DNA of 64,000 bases, taken from positions 11,041,001-11,105,000 of the forward strand of contig CM055318.2 of the NCBI GenBank assembly GCA_029255685.2, given 5' to 3'. This DNA is from Silene conica (Eukaryota > Streptophyta > Magnoliopsida > Caryophyllales > Caryophyllaceae). The translations under genes and the position numbers were made by a program. The notes beneath the pieces were generated by a model. The model did no database searches and was not told where the DNA came from. It was given only the letters and a program-made list of their open reading frames with translations. The number at the start of each line of letters is the position of its first letter. The stretch's first letter is position 1. Shown in pieces: positions 1 to 12,800 of this stretch.

Positions 1-115
1 GTAATCTTAAAAATCTTAAATATTTGTAAGTGATACCGCTTGTACTATATTATATTGAATCATGGTTACTTCTGTTTGATTGCCTTTAGTTATACCATTT
101 TTTTTTGCTATGCAG

Positions 116-3013
116 AATTTTGAGCAATAACGATCTCACTGGGACTATCCCGGAGTCACTATCTGCACTGACTAGCTTAATTAGCCTGTAAGTGAACGTA
201 AACAAATTGTCGTACTTTGTTGTCCTTGTTTTCTTCAACCTTTTTATTTCAGTTAGAAATTTTTAAGATACAGATACTGCCAGAACTTATAAGTTACTAT
301 TCCCGTGTCTCATGAATTATGCTTTGGGTGGCAGCCAGCTCTTTTCAAATCAACTCAGTGGGAAAGTTCCTGAACAACTCTTTCAGATTCCAAAGTACAA
401 GTATGATGAACTTCAACTTATAGCTAATCTTGTCCATCTTGTCACGCTTTCAGTACTGTTTCTCTGATTGCGACCTTCATTTATGGTTGTTTTTGTTGCA
501 GTTTCACCGATAATAAGTTGAACTGTGGTGGAGATCCTCATCATTTGTGCGCATCTGATTACAGTGAAACAGGTAGGAATGTATACTTTGGTGCCTCTCC
601 ATCTTTAAATATCTCAATTCTTAGATTTTAACGTTACAGTTGAGGTTTGGTTTAATGATTGGTGTGCCGCACTATGTCAGGTAATTCAAACAAATCAAAA
701 GTTGGAGTTATTGTAGGAGTAATTGGAGGGCTTGTTGGAATACTACTTATTGGAGTCCTCGTGTTATGTGTGTGCAAAAGTAGATATAAGGGTTTCAAGC
801 GTGAAGTTTATGTTGATGTTGCAGGTCAGTTGTTTGCTCTTTACCTTTCTAGCTTCCATGTTTATTACGACTTGCTTAGTGTAACTATTTTGTCAGGACA
901 GACTGGTTTTGAGTTTTAGTTAACCCAGTAAGGGAGTCACGAGAGTAGTTTTTATGCTGACGGATTTCGATACCGGGTCACGTGTACTGCCCTTTTCCGG
1001 CAATCACCTCAATAATCACTTTGTGTTGTAAAGTGAATAGTGTTCCTTTTAAGGGAGAAATATGGTCTGAAGTTTGACAAATATGTAATGATCAAAATAT
1101 ATGAACCATTTCCCCTCGAAAAATATATATATATGAACCATCTCTGTACAGCTCTTATTTGCCTTGAACCCATTTTTTGTCGGCGTACTTTTACAGGTGA
1201 AGTTGATCGTAGAATTGCATTTGGGCAGCTTAAGCGATTTGCATACAGGGAATTGCAGATAGCAACTGACAACTTCAATGAGAAAAACGTTCTTGGTCAA
1301 GGTGGCTTTGGCAAGGTTTATAAAGGATTGCTTGGCGATGGTACGAAGGTTGCGGTGAAACGATTAACTGATTATGAAAGCCCGGGAGGGGATGCAGCTT
1401 TTCAACGTGAGGTTGAGATGATTAGCGTCGCTGTGCATAGGAATCTACTACGGCTGATTGGGTTTTGTACTACTCCAACTGAACGACTTTTGGTGTACCC
1501 TTTTATGAAGAACCTAAGCGTTGCTTACCGCCTCAGGGGTACATCCTTTTCTTCTTGATTGTATATGATGTTTCTTGACCAGGCACGGGATTTGTGTACA
1601 CGTTCTAAAAAAGAACAAAAAAAAAAATTAAAGTTTAGTTTTTGAAAGCAAACTAGAAATGTGTTCGGGACCTAAATATGGCTAACAATCCTTCAGAATC
1701 TCACCAGTCTTCATTGGTCTCTAACCTCGTTATAAGATGAAGTGTCGGACTGACAAGGATCGGGGATGGATTCCATGCCCGTGCCCTAAGAGGGTTGTGT
1801 CGGACATGCCCATGGATCCAAAAGTGAGAGTTGAAGTAACGTAGATCATGTTTGATTTTTTGGCAAATTGCATTACCCTTAAGAGTTAAGACCATAGATC
1901 CTGTTTGTAGTACCATAAAGTCTAATGAGAAAGGTTGGCTCTTCAAAATCTATCTAATCTTTCAAAGAAAAGTGCTATGCCTCCCCGAATTTTCATTTTT
2001 TTTCCGTCACAATTCTTCTGCAGAGTTAAAACCAGGGGAGGCTGTTTTGGATTGGTCGACAAGAAAAAGAATATCCTTGGGAACGGCACGCGGATTAGAG
2101 TATCTTCACGAACATTGCAACCCAAAGATCATCCATCGTGATGTTAAGGCGGCTAATGTCTTACTAGATGAAGATTTTGAAGCAGTAGTGGGTGATTTTG
2201 GCTTAGCAAAGATGGTAGATGTGCAAAGGACAAATGTGACGACACAAGTACGTGGGACCATGGGACACATAGCTCCCGAGTACTTGTCCACTGGAAAGTC
2301 ATCAGAGAGGACAGATGTTTTTGGCTACGGCATTACGCTTCTTGAGCTCGTGACAGGCCAAAGGGCTATTGATTTTTCACGTTTGGAAGAAGAGGATGAC
2401 GTGCTCTTGCTTGATCATGTAAGATACAATCACATCATTCTCTTTTGCTACTACTTTATTGCATTTCTCTTTTCTCTTAAAGCTACGGATGAGTCCACAA
2501 AAAAGGATTCTATCAGTTAATGAGACGGTCCATTTCAACGAAGCTTTTATTCAACAAAGTGAAATCTCGAGAATCAATTTGGATGTCCCAAAAGGGAAAA
2601 TGTTGCGGACCCTTTGGAAAATTCGGGATGGAGGGAATGTGTTTTTACTTTTTAGTCCTTGATTAATAATTCTGCAATTTTGACTGGACTGGAAACAGGT
2701 GAAGAAGCTGGAAAGAGAAAAGAAATTAGATGCCATAGTCGATAAGAATTTGTGTAAGAACTATGATATTCAGGAGGTGGAGATGATGATCAAAGTTGCG
2801 TTATTATGCACTCAAGCCTCACCTGAAGAACGACCAACGATGTCGGAGGTGGTGCGGATGCTTGAAGGCGAGGGTCTCGCTGAAAGATGGGAGGAATGGC
2901 AGCATGTCGAAGTCACTCGCCGACAAGAATATGAAAGACTTCAGAGAAGATTTGACTGGGGTGACGATTCTATTCATAATCAGGACGCTATCGAACTGTC
3001 TGGTGGTCGATGA
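116..3013 (+). CDS. LRR receptor-like serine/threonine kinase, 3' part (5' end outside window)
   Basis: Exons read as 116-187, 335-400, 502-572, 681-824, 1197-1538, 2024-2418 and 2699-3013, all with GT-AG borders and closing phases. The first exons encode the last leucine-rich repeats and a CGG-containing cap. Exon 4 encodes a transmembrane helix ([20 protein letters not shown]). The rest is a full kinase: glycine loop [13 protein letters not shown] lysine, HRD in [16 protein letters not shown] in GDFGLAK, and the end AIELSGGR. It is an RD kinase and probably active. The sequence closely matches my memory of the Arabidopsis LRR-II group (At5g10290/At5g65240 type), relatives of SERK co-receptors, so it should act at the plasma membrane in signalling. 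The signal peptide and first repeats lie upstream of the window. The family is near certain; the exact orthologue is inferred. Confidence 0.93.
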
Positions 3014-3315
3014 GGCAACCCTAGAGCCTAGAGGTAAACCTGTCTTCCACGATGACTTATTTTTCCTGGCCTTACTTGTGCGGCCGGTCCAGTAATCCTT
3101 GTATTAAATGAGGAATACGTAGACCGTCTCATACAAGACACACTTAGATGTCCTTGGTATAAAAGAAATGTCAATATATTTTATTCCATTTTATTTTTTC
3201 GACTTGAAGAAATATTATTACATCAAACAAAACTCAAAATTTCCACCAGATTCTCGCTAGCCTTTTTATATACAGAGTCATCAGTTTGATTATTTAGGCT
3301 TAATGGCTTATTACA

Positions 3316-3654
3316 TTAATGTTGCACTCTTAGAAGCAATATTAGCCTACAGACGGCCGCAATCATCATTATTAGCGCTTTTAAGCGAAATCTTCCCGTC
3401 AAACTTGTCCGCTTTTCCGACTTTCCAAGGATTTCTTGTTGATCCTCAATTCTAACCTTATCCTGATGACCGCTACAAATACTATGAGTAGCATTACTAT
3501 TTCTCCTGAGAAACCATGGTTCTTCATCGTCTTCATAGGCTAGTAGATGATCTGGTGTCTCTTCTATGTCGGCCCGTTCCCATTCCTCCACTTCCATGTC
3601 AAAGTTTGCATAATCTTCTCCTGCCATTGCCCGTGCCTCCAAAGATATAGACAT
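3316..3654 (-). CDS. small conserved-looking hypothetical protein
   Basis: A single-exon frame of 112 residues starting MSISLEARAMAGEDYANFDM. The N-terminal half is acidic (MEVEEWERADIEETP, YEDDEEPWF). The C-terminus is basic then hydrophobic (RFRLKALIMMIAAVCRLILLL), possibly a short membrane-associating tail. The opening resembles a family of small unnamed plant proteins beginning MSISLEALAMAG that I recall only loosely. Its 3' end is about 300 bp from the end of the convergent receptor kinase gene. No function is proposed. Confidence 0.5.
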   Translation of the reverse strand: MSISLEARAMAGEDYANFDMEVEEWERADIEETPDHLLAYEDDEEPWFLRRNSNATHSICSGHQDKVRIEDQQEILGKSEKRTSLTGRFRLKALIMMIAAVCRLILLLRVQH

Positions 3655-3734
3655 TGTCAGCTTAATTCTTCTCCGAGATTAACGTTTTTTTTTTGTTGTT
3701 TTCTTTGTTTTTGTATTTATGTGCAAATTTGAGT

Positions 3735-5340
3735 TAATTGAATTTGACGTACGAGATTGTTATGTAGTAAATGTGTACGTTTGTTATATGTGAATACATA
3801 TTTTAATGTGTGTTATATATATACGTACAAATGCATCCCAATTGTGAAAAATTCAAGCTGAATTTTCAAAGTCGGAATCACGGAGCAGGTATAAGAGTAT
3901 AGCATCAAATTAGTTGAATTGAATGTCAATAGATTAAAGGAGACGGATACGAAGACGAAGTACAATGTGCTCAAAATCCCAGGTATTGTTAAGCAACATT
4001 CCCGTGATTGCTATTATATGGAGTTCTCAGCCAGTCAGCCTGTTTGTTTAATCATCATATTTGTCCTTTGAATTGCCGTTGCTATTTGACTGGACTATTC
4101 AGATATTTTTCAGGTTCCCTGTTAAAACATTCCCAACTCTTTTTTTTTTCAAATCCGTCATTTACTTTTGGGTCGAGTCATTATAAGTTGGGTTAATATA
4201 ACCAAGTTTAGACGTTACCCGATGTCTAATTTAATAGAGAATAAGCTCCAATCCATATGAATTTCACATCTAAGAATCTCGAGTCTCGACCCTCTTGGAT
4301 GTAGAGTGAAACCCTCTTGGAACGGTATTGTGAACTCGCTCTCTTTCTCCTCCGTTTGAGTGTAACCCAAACCCGTCGTTTTTGCGAGGACGCCAGTAAA
4401 CCCTGGAGGGCTACCAACAAAACCTCATTGGTGACTTCATTAATATATTCTGAAAAGAAGTAGAGAGGTTAGGGTTCCCGTGATGAACAAGTAGAGGGGA
4501 AAAGCATTTTTAACATTAATGAGCATAATGCATAGCAATAGCTGATTTCATCTCGTACCTAAGCTGATGCAATATTGCTGATGCAATTACTTTTTTGAAT
4601 TATTAACAACTTACAAAACTGTCTTCATTTCAATCGTTTCTCGAGTGATTGAAAAATCAACGATACTTATTCAATAAATTGGTTTGTTTCTGATAGATAG
4701 TCTTCGTTGTCTTTGGTGCGAGTGATCCACCTACTTTTCCTCCTCACTATTTTTACCTTGCTTATCATTTCTCCCTTCAAAAGTGTCATTTTTCGTGCCG
4801 ATATGTACATATCACTTTTGTGCGGAGGGAGTATAAGTTGTTATGTACATTCAGTGCACCCCATTAACGTAACATCCTACCTAATGAAAAGCTTTAACTA
4901 CTACGGAGTATATCGTATATCACTTAGATTCTACTTTGTTCATTATGAAAATTGTTTGTCACTTGTGAACTACAGTACTTCATCCTATTTTAAATTGCTC
5001 AAATCAGTCAATTTTCAGCTCAAAATTGAGCTCTGCAGCAATATATTGTTACAGTTGCGCGAAACCTAAAAACGGAAAACTGTCGCCAAGTTAGAAAGAC
5101 GCACCAAAATATACAAGTATATTCAAATAAACCAGTCGCAGATTGGCGGAGCCTTAGTTCGAGAAATTTAACCAAAAACTTCGAAATTCCTATCGTCTAG
5201 GCCCTAGGGGGGATCTGTTAGGCCTTAGGCCTCCCAAACTCCGCCACAGAAAGAAACCCGAGTAAGACCACGAAGGACTGCTAGTCTGCTATGCTAGATT
5301 GCTAGGACCCAAACAAGTGCAGCAAGTAAAAACACAAAAA
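3735..5340. other. intergenic, no gene recognised
   Basis: No coding exon with family similarity was found. A 61-bp foldback at 4771-4831, flanked on the right by TA and ending GGAGGGAG, looks like an internally deleted Stowaway remnant. Nothing else stands out. Confidence 0.4.
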
Positions 5341-5353
5341 TACACAAACAATA

Positions 5354-6289
5354 TCAAAATCTAAAACACTCGTCTATAGAATTACTCCCCATAAACCCCT
5401 CCAACAACTGATCAAACTCAAACCCACCACCGACACCACCACCACTACTCGACACTACAGCAGAACCAGAAGCGGAACCAGAACCCGTTATGAGCTGATC
5501 CTTCTCAGAAGAACTATCAAAGACAGGGAAATGATCCTGAAACAATGCCAAATGAGCAAACAACTCATCCTTGCTCGAAAACCCGGTCCCACAAGAGCAG
5601 TTACAATTACACTTCTCCTCCCCACACACCTTCATATGATTCTTCAAATCCCCAATAACCGAAAACTTCTTGTTATTACACCGTTCGCAATTGAACAACT
5701 TCGGACAGTGGCTTCTTTTAAAATGATTCTTCACACATACAACCGACTTTAACGGTTTGAAGTTGGGGCTGTCTTTATTCCGATTGCATCCGGAATACGG
5801 ACACGAGAATTTCATCCGTTTTATATTGTCCCCATTTGACTTTGTTGGGTCCTGAACCGGCTTGGCTAGCGCCTGGGAAGTCTTGTACTGATCCCCGTGG
5901 GAGCGCATGTGCATCCGAAGATTAGCGTCACGCTTGAACCCTTTACCACAGAGGTCGCACACGTGGACCTGCTCCGCTAGCAGCTCCACCGCGTCCACCT
6001 CCACGATCTCCGAATCCTCGGGTTCGGGTTTCGGAATCAGTTTCGGTTGGGGTTGGTTGAGGGTGGCGAGAAGGGCGGCGCCGTTGATGATGACATTTTG
6101 GATAGCGGAGGACAGCTCGGAGGAAATCGAATCAAGTTGGTGGACCGGGAGGACAGTGCGCGAGTTGACCGAATCAGAGAGGTGGCTACTCAGTGAGTCG
6201 AGTCGGGTTTGGATGGCGGCGAGGTTGGTGAGTGGAACCCGGGGGTCGGTTTCGACTCCGGGCTGAACCGGGTTGACGGGTGGTCTCAT
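5354..6289 (-). CDS. STOP1/STOP2-like C2H2 zinc-finger transcription factor
   Basis: Intronless, 311 residues. Zinc finger 1 is C111/C114/H127/H131 in CDLCGKGFKRDANLRMHMRS, followed by finger-like segments around 163-194 (SCPYSGCNRNK to NHFKRSH), 201-222 (CERCNNKKFS to NHMKVC) and 231-253 (CSCGTGFSSKDELFAHLA). This order and the KSVVCVKNHFKRSHC linker are those of SENSITIVE TO PROTON RHIZOTOXICITY proteins, nuclear regulators of acid and aluminium tolerance. At 311 residues it is nearer STOP2 (about 370) than STOP1 (about 500). The N-terminal segment HQLDSISSELSSAIQNVIIN also fits the family. The C-terminus is Ser/Gly-rich and ends FDQLLEGFMG to FRF. The start is the first ATG of the open frame. 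The family is confident; STOP2 versus STOP1 is inference. Confidence 0.92.
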   Translation of the reverse strand: MRPPVNPVQPGVETDPRVPLTNLAAIQTRLDSLSSHLSDSVNSRTVLPVHQLDSISSELSSAIQNVIINGAALLATLNQPQPKLIPKPEPEDSEIVEVDAVELLAEQVHVCDLCGKGFKRDANLRMHMRSHGDQYKTSQALAKPVQDPTKSNGDNIKRMKFSCPYSGCNRNKDSPNFKPLKSVVCVKNHFKRSHCPKLFNCERCNNKKFSVIGDLKNHMKVCGEEKCNCNCSCGTGFSSKDELFAHLALFQDHFPVFDSSSEKDQLITGSGSASGSAVVSSSGGGVGGGFEFDQLLEGFMGSNSIDECFRF

Positions 6290-6863
6290 ATTTGAAATCG
6301 GGTTTGATAAATTTGTTGGTAAAATGGTAGTGGGGGTGTGGTGGAGGAAGGGGGGAATGCCGGAAGAGGAGGAGTAAAGGAGAAGTTGAAAAGTCGTAGA
6401 CAGTCTTGACTTTTTGGGGTCTTGTTCTGTTTAAGTGCTTTTGTGGACCCATAATTATTTCCCTTCTCATTGGCCAAGTATCATTGGGATTTAATCCTAT
6501 GTTTATCGATTGGATCCACTTTTATTATACTCCGTAGGGTTCCGTATTACAGAGTGAGTCCGTAATTATTCCTCTTAAGTTTAAAATGGGTCAAATAATA
6601 ACTCATTTGCATGAATAAGACAAACATTTTGATGTTCCAGGACTATTTTTATCCTATTCAGAGTAGTAACTACTTGATCCGTCTTAATTTAAGATGAATA
6701 TGTCCGTCTTAATAGAAACTTATTGTTAATATATTCTTTATAAATTTATTTATTACTATTAAATTAGCAAATTTATTTTTATTCCAGAATTTGTGTTCTC
6801 CATCACTTTTTCTCTGGCTTTAAATCTTACCGTGTAACATGGTCCAGTATTTGTGTTAAAGAA

Positions 6864-7034
6864 TAGTAAGTCTTGTTTGTGACGGGTCATCATTTGTGAC
6901 GGATATTTTGTGAGATAAAATGGATACAAAATGAGTTAGTGGAGAAAGGAAACCACATGAATAGTCTCATAGAGAGAAAAAAAAGTGGGTATTTTATGAA
7001 AGAAAACAGTATCCGTCACAAATGAGAATTTGTG
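6864..7034 (-). mobile_element. MULE-like MITE, copy A of the CCGTCACAA family
   Basis: 171 bp. One end reads TAGTAAGTCTTGTTTGTGAC and the other, in reverse, CACAAATTCTCATTTGTGAC: a degenerate 22-bp inverted repeat with core TTGTGACGG. Flanks GTTAAAGAA (6855-6863) and TTTAAAGAA (7035-7043) match at 8 of 9 positions, giving a 9-bp target duplication as made by Mutator-like transposases. It has no coding capacity. Confidence 0.8.
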
Positions 7035-7077
7035 TTTAAAGAAAAGTTATCATTGCTAATAAATGACTACTTTGTTA

Positions 7078-7354
7078 CTCTCTCCATTTTTTTTCCACTC
7101 AATACATTTACTTTTTCACGTTTGTTAATGCACGTTTTACGTGCTTAATTTTTTAGCTAAGTTTAATTTTTTAGCTAAGTATTTGGAAAAATTATAACAG
7201 TTATATATTTTCAATATACTCGTGAAAACGAATTAAACAAAACTCCACATGAATATATATTTTTTTATGTATTAAGAAAAAATTGAAATTGAAGGTTAAC
7301 TTGTAAATAATGTATAAAAAGCAAATGCATCATGTGGAAAAAAAATGGAGGGAG
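7078..7354. mobile_element. Stowaway-like MITE
   Basis: 277 bp with ends CTCTCTCCATTTTTTTTCCA and, in reverse, CTCCCTCCATTTTTTTTCCA, and a TA duplication on both sides. The interior (TTTCACGTTTG, ACGTTTTACGTGCT) is the same as in the element at 32816-33074, so they form one family. Tc1/mariner-type, non-coding. Confidence 0.8.
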
Positions 7355-7364
7355 TATATAATAA

Positions 7365-7550
7365 CACAAATTCTCATTGTAGACGGAGGGTATCCGTCAC
7401 AAGGAGAAGACGGATACCATTTTGTCTCACAAAATGCCTATTTAGAGGAGAGAGGAAAGCACATGGGGGTGCTCCACCTTGTCCCCTTATTCGTTTTGTG
7501 AGTGTCATTATCCGTCTCTCCACCCGACCCGTCACAAGCAAGACTAACCG
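7365..7550 (+). mobile_element. MULE-like MITE, copy B of the CCGTCACAA family
   Basis: 186 bp, starting CACAAATTCTCATTGTAGAC and ending CCCGTCACAAGCAAGACTAA plus CCG. A perfect 9-bp target duplication ATATAATAA lies at 7356-7364 and 7551-7559. It inserted at the right edge of the neighbouring Stowaway, overlapping its flanking TA, so it is the younger of the two. Confidence 0.8.
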
Positions 7551-7559
7551 ATATAATAA

Positions 7560-8734
7560 AACGGTCTTATAACATAAAACCGCCGCACATAGTAATTACG
7601 TTACAATTAACTTAGGGAGCACGGGTTTCAGACTTTCAGTGGTTAAAGTTGGTGTTTCTAGGGAGCAGCCGAGCAAGGGATAGTGTCTAGTAGGGTGAGC
7701 TTTTCAGAGGGTTAAAGGCTTTTAGTTAATGGGACTGGCTTTTCGACTAGTTTAAGTGTGGTGGGCGGGTTTCATGGGTAAATGAAGGTGGTCGGCTAGG
7801 GTTTTTAGGGGGTTACTAACTTACTAGTGGTGATCGGTTGCAGAGCCCGCGTTGCTTGTGACGGTTGACTGCAGACTTTACCTACTCTCAAACCAACTCC
7901 ACCCATTCAAAGGCCTAAGGCACAAATAAAATATTAACTTAATTTGATTTGTAACAAACCAACTCAAATTGCAGTTAACCAAATATAGCCCGCAACTTGA
8001 TGATAAAACAATAATTATTCGGATAAAATATTAACTCAGACATTGAAAATAAAACAATAATATAATACTTTAAACATGAAATCACAGCTCCAAGCTTGAA
8101 AATGTACTACGAAATGTCTTCCAATACCTCTGTAACCCAATAATGATTTGGCTCGACTCAAAAGATTATAGCAACCCAAAAAAATCTGAACCGATAAAAA
8201 CTAACCAAAAACCACACTAGGTGACCCAATTACAGCTCTACGCTCACCTATCCCGCTATCCGGTACAACTCTACAAACTATGAAAGCGGTACATATAATA
8301 CCGCTCAATTGAACACTTGTGTATATGTGGCCTGCATCAACCGAAGTGTCAAAAAAAAAAACATTCTTCATGTCAAAATATAGTTATGATACGTCTAAAA
8401 CCTCAAATTCTTGCACCTGACCCATGAAAGATACACATCTTATCATTTATGTCTAAACATGTTCTAATATTAAAGACACAAGAAACTGAGGAACTGCCAA
8501 TAACTGTGAAGAATACAGACATTCAACTACTCTCGAGCTGTCTTCCTGTATGAATACCACAAACTCCACTCTCAAGCATTAGTCCAGGAATGTCCCACTC
8601 CTTAATCTCACTCAATAAGAACTGCAACTCATTGCTTCTGATTCGGGCCAAACATGCAGCAGTACCACCATCAAATTCAGGCTCAACCTCGAATGTACGA
8701 CTGTGACTACACCAGCAAAACTCCTGGCAAGTTT
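7560..8734. other. intergenic and upstream region of the NPH3-type gene
   Basis: No coding exon, tRNA or bounded repeat was recognised. The last few hundred bases before 8735 are probably promoter and 5' untranslated region of the downstream gene; an additional 5' exon cannot be excluded. Confidence 0.35.
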
Positions 8735-9791
8735 ATGATTCCTACCAAAGGCTACACAATGGCTCAAAACTTTGAAAAGAAGGATCGTTCATGGTAAAGC
8801 CATGAACCTACTATTTTCATTTCGTTTGTTCCTCACTACTTCATATAAATAGCATCTATTTTGTTCTATATGCAGGTCTGTGACTTCAGACATTCCGACA
8901 GATCTATCAGTTCAGGTTGAGGACATTACCTTTAATGTACACAAGGTATATAACTATCCCTACATTCACTGCACATTCAAATATCATTTTATTTGGGAAG
9001 GGAATGACTACTGAGGCAAACATACACTATTCTATTACTGATTTAGGACACACAAGCTATTCCACACGTACTATCGCAAATTTCCACCAGCACCAGTGCA
9101 ACACCAACAGAGCCATAATTAGAAAAGGGTTTAGGATCAACATGAATCATCTCACAAGTCATAACAAGTAATAATTATTTAAATAAATCCAGAAGGGAAA
9201 ATAAGCATACAGCTATAATGATGGTGATATTATACTCCATATAAAACATGTATATGATATACGCAAAAGCATAGAAGTTGAACATGTAACCCGATTGTGA
9301 CATAGAAGCCTCCAAACAAAAATCCACTCAAATATCACAGATAAAAACACGCGCTACTTGCTTTTGTCGGGCAAATTGTAAAGCTACAATAAGTAATTAC
9401 CAGGGAAGGCTAAGTTGATCAGCAATGAGCATCAAATGTGTTCACGACTTCACGAACAGGACAGTAAGGCCCTGTTCTTTTGGATTGAAACTTAAGTGAA
9501 CTGAACTGAACTGAACTTATAGGATCTGAACTGAACTGAACTGAACTTATAGGAACTGAACTGAACTTATAGGAACTGAACTGAACTGAACTTATAGGAA
9601 CTGAACTGAACTGAACTTATAGGAACTGAACTGAACTGAAGTGAACTTATAGGAACTGAACTGAACTTATAGGAACTGAACTGAACTGAACTGAACTGAA
9701 CTGAACTGAACTTATAGGATCTGAACTGAACTAAACTTATAAAATCCGAACTTAATTAACTTTATTTTAATTTAAGTTAACTATTATTATT

Positions 9792-9833
<42 letters not shown>

Positions 9834-12800
9834 ATATTATTATTATTATTATTATTATTATTATCCAATATATATATGGCATTGATAAAAAATTAGTCTA
9901 AAACACAAGGTAGTTTAAAATATTTTCAACTTTATATATAATGGCTTGTTAATAGCTCATACATTATACTACAATTATATTACGATAAAAATAATTCACT
10001 ATTACAATTTTTTCTCTAACCATTTATTTTCTCTAACAATGTGATGAAGAAACTGATTAATGGGAGAGTGACAATTGGTGAGGGTGAGGGCGTCGTATGA
10101 TGAGTTGTTGATTTTTGGCATTGATGAGGATGATAGTTTGTCACTAATTAGAGAGTAAAAGACGGGTAAAATATTAATGAATTGTTTTTTTATTGATGAC
10201 GTGTATCGACTAATTAAAGCGAAATGTTTGTATCGGTTGTTAAAAATAATACTCCGTATATAACTTTTCTTAATTGAGTTTATATGAACTGAACTATAGA
10301 AACTGAACTGAACTGAACTGAACTTATAGGAACTGAACTTATAGGAACTGAACTGAACTGAACTGAACTTATAGGAACTGAACTTATAGGAACTGAACTG
10401 AACTGAACTGAACTTATAGGAACTGAACTGAACTTATAGGAACTGAACTGAACTGAACTGAACTTATAGGAACTGAACTGAACTGAACTGAACTTATAAG
10501 ATCTGAAGTGAACTTAAATTAAGTGACTTGAAGTCCAAAAGAACAGGGCCTAAGATCTGTAGATTAGGGAAAGGACATGTAGACAAAAAGGCTAATGTTT
10601 GCATAACATGTTATATTACATCATTATTCAGGTTGAACTGCACTTGTTCCCGGCTCCTAATTCAAACACCTGTGGAAATAGTTCTAAATAATTAATCACC
10701 TTCTCAGATTTCATATTGTCAAGAAATAACATTTCTTACCTCCATGGCTTTCTTGAACAGTATGCAGTCCTTTCAAAGAGTGGATACATAGGCAGGGTAG
10801 ACCTCCATCCTACTAACTCGGAATTCAGATATGATATTAAACTTGACAACTTCCCAGGAGGAGCCGCTACTTTTGAATTTGTTCTAAAATTTTGCTACGG
10901 TCTCCCACTAGAACTGAGTCCAAACAATGTGGCTCCGCTGAGGTGTGCATCAGAACTGCTAGAAATGACAGAGGAATTTGAAGAAGGAAACTTAATATCC
11001 AAAACCGAAGCCTTCCTAACATTCATAGTACTAGCTTCATGGAGAGACTCCATTATGGTTCTCAAAACTTGCGAAAATTTATCTCCTTGGGCAGAAAACC
11101 TTCAAATTGTAAGGAGATGCTGTGACTCAATTTCTGGGAAGGCTTTTCAAGATAAGAGGAGAATTGGAGACCTAAATGATGATAGAACTTGGTGGTTTGA
11201 TGATGTTGCGAACTTGCGTATAGACCATTTTGTCAGAATAATAGCAGCATTGAAGTCAAAAGGCACTAAACCAGAGATCATAGGTTTGTGTATTAAGCAT
11301 TATGCAGAGAAATGGTTGCCGAGCATGGAAGAAGAGATACCCGGACAAAGAGACCGTTGGCGTGGCAGTGGCGAACTCCAATTAAGTATAGTAAGTGGAA
11401 GAATCCAAGAAGGCCACATCAGCCAAAGTAAAGAGCAAAAGATGATCATAGAAAGCCTTATCAGCATACTTCCTCCACAGAAAGAAGCTGTTCCCTGCAA
11501 GTTTCTATTATGGATGCTAAAGATGGCCATGATGTACTCAATAACACCGGCCTTAATCTCAGAGCTTGAGAAGAGAGCAGGGCTAGTCTTGCTTGATGCC
11601 ACTGTGCAAGACTTACTAATCTTTAGCGACGACAGCAGAGACCAGGGAAAGCCAACTAGGTGAGTTTTCCGTCTCGTGCTTTTAGTGAATCAAAACAAGA
11701 CACGACAGGAAGTAGTGCATGGCTGTATAACAGACTTTTCAATTAGCGTGCGATTTATGTTCCCACCTAACTAGAGAGATATTATTCAACCACACTAAAT
11801 TTTTGTAACAGTTCACCAGAAAAGAAGACGATGTACAGCACCGACACTGTTCAGAGAATAGTGGAATACTTTCTGATACATGAACAGGAAAACCAGAACT
11901 TTGAAAATTTGGGAGTTAGTAAGCTCCTCGACAACTACTTAGCTGAAATAGCAACAGACCCAAATCTTACTATTTCCACATTTCAAGCTTTAGCCGAGGC
12001 ATTGCCAGAAAATGCCAGAATATGCCATGATGGCCTATACAGAGCAATTGACATCTATCTGAAGGTACACAACTATATACTTCATATACTTCAACATCAC
12101 TTTATAGCATACCACCCAGAGCACTTACTGAATCATTGTTTATCAGACTCATCCTTCACTGCAAGAGCATGATCGTAAGAGGTTGTGTAAAGTAATGAGC
12201 TGTCAGAAGCTATCATTTGACGCTTGCATGCATATTGCACAGAATGACCGATTGCCTCTCAAAACTGTTATACAGGTAATATTTTGGGTTCGATAGCAGT
12301 ATCTGACTATATTCTAAACGCTAGCTTAGCAGCTAACCAATTCACATAGAGTTCTACAACGACAAAGTCGACAATCTTTCTTTGCTTTTGGAAACCCCTC
12401 CCCCCACAATGAAAGATAATATTAGCTTGAACGATATAAAACATATGCTAAGCTTGTCAATATTTCTCAGGAAAACTTATCTTTGTATCATAATATCTAC
12501 GAGAAAACAAAGGGCGAGGAATTCATCATGTATGAGATAAAAACTTCAACCATCAAAATCTCACGGAAAATAAATGACTGCATAAGAGTAAATCCAAGAA
12601 CTAGTTTGTTCCAACTGTAAGCTTGCACATGAAAGGAACCAAATTATCGCAACACAATCTTACATAAGAATTGCACGTAAACGAGTATTCAACAGGTCTT
12701 ATTCTCCGAGCAAGCAAAGATGAGGGTAGCTATGCAAAGCAAGGAGCAAGTAGAAAATGTTGCTGAATCTGACCGTGAAGAAAGCTGGTCATCTGCGAAG

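Noticed and set aside
4707..5069. 120-codon plus-strand frame
   Set aside because: Ordinary AT-rich composition, no splice or domain evidence, and it overlaps a Stowaway remnant.
9497..10510. CRISPR-like or centromeric satellite reading of the repeat arrays
   Set aside because: A 5-bp unit inside an element with inverted ends and TAA duplications is not a CRISPR array, and the array is too short and bounded for a centromeric satellite.
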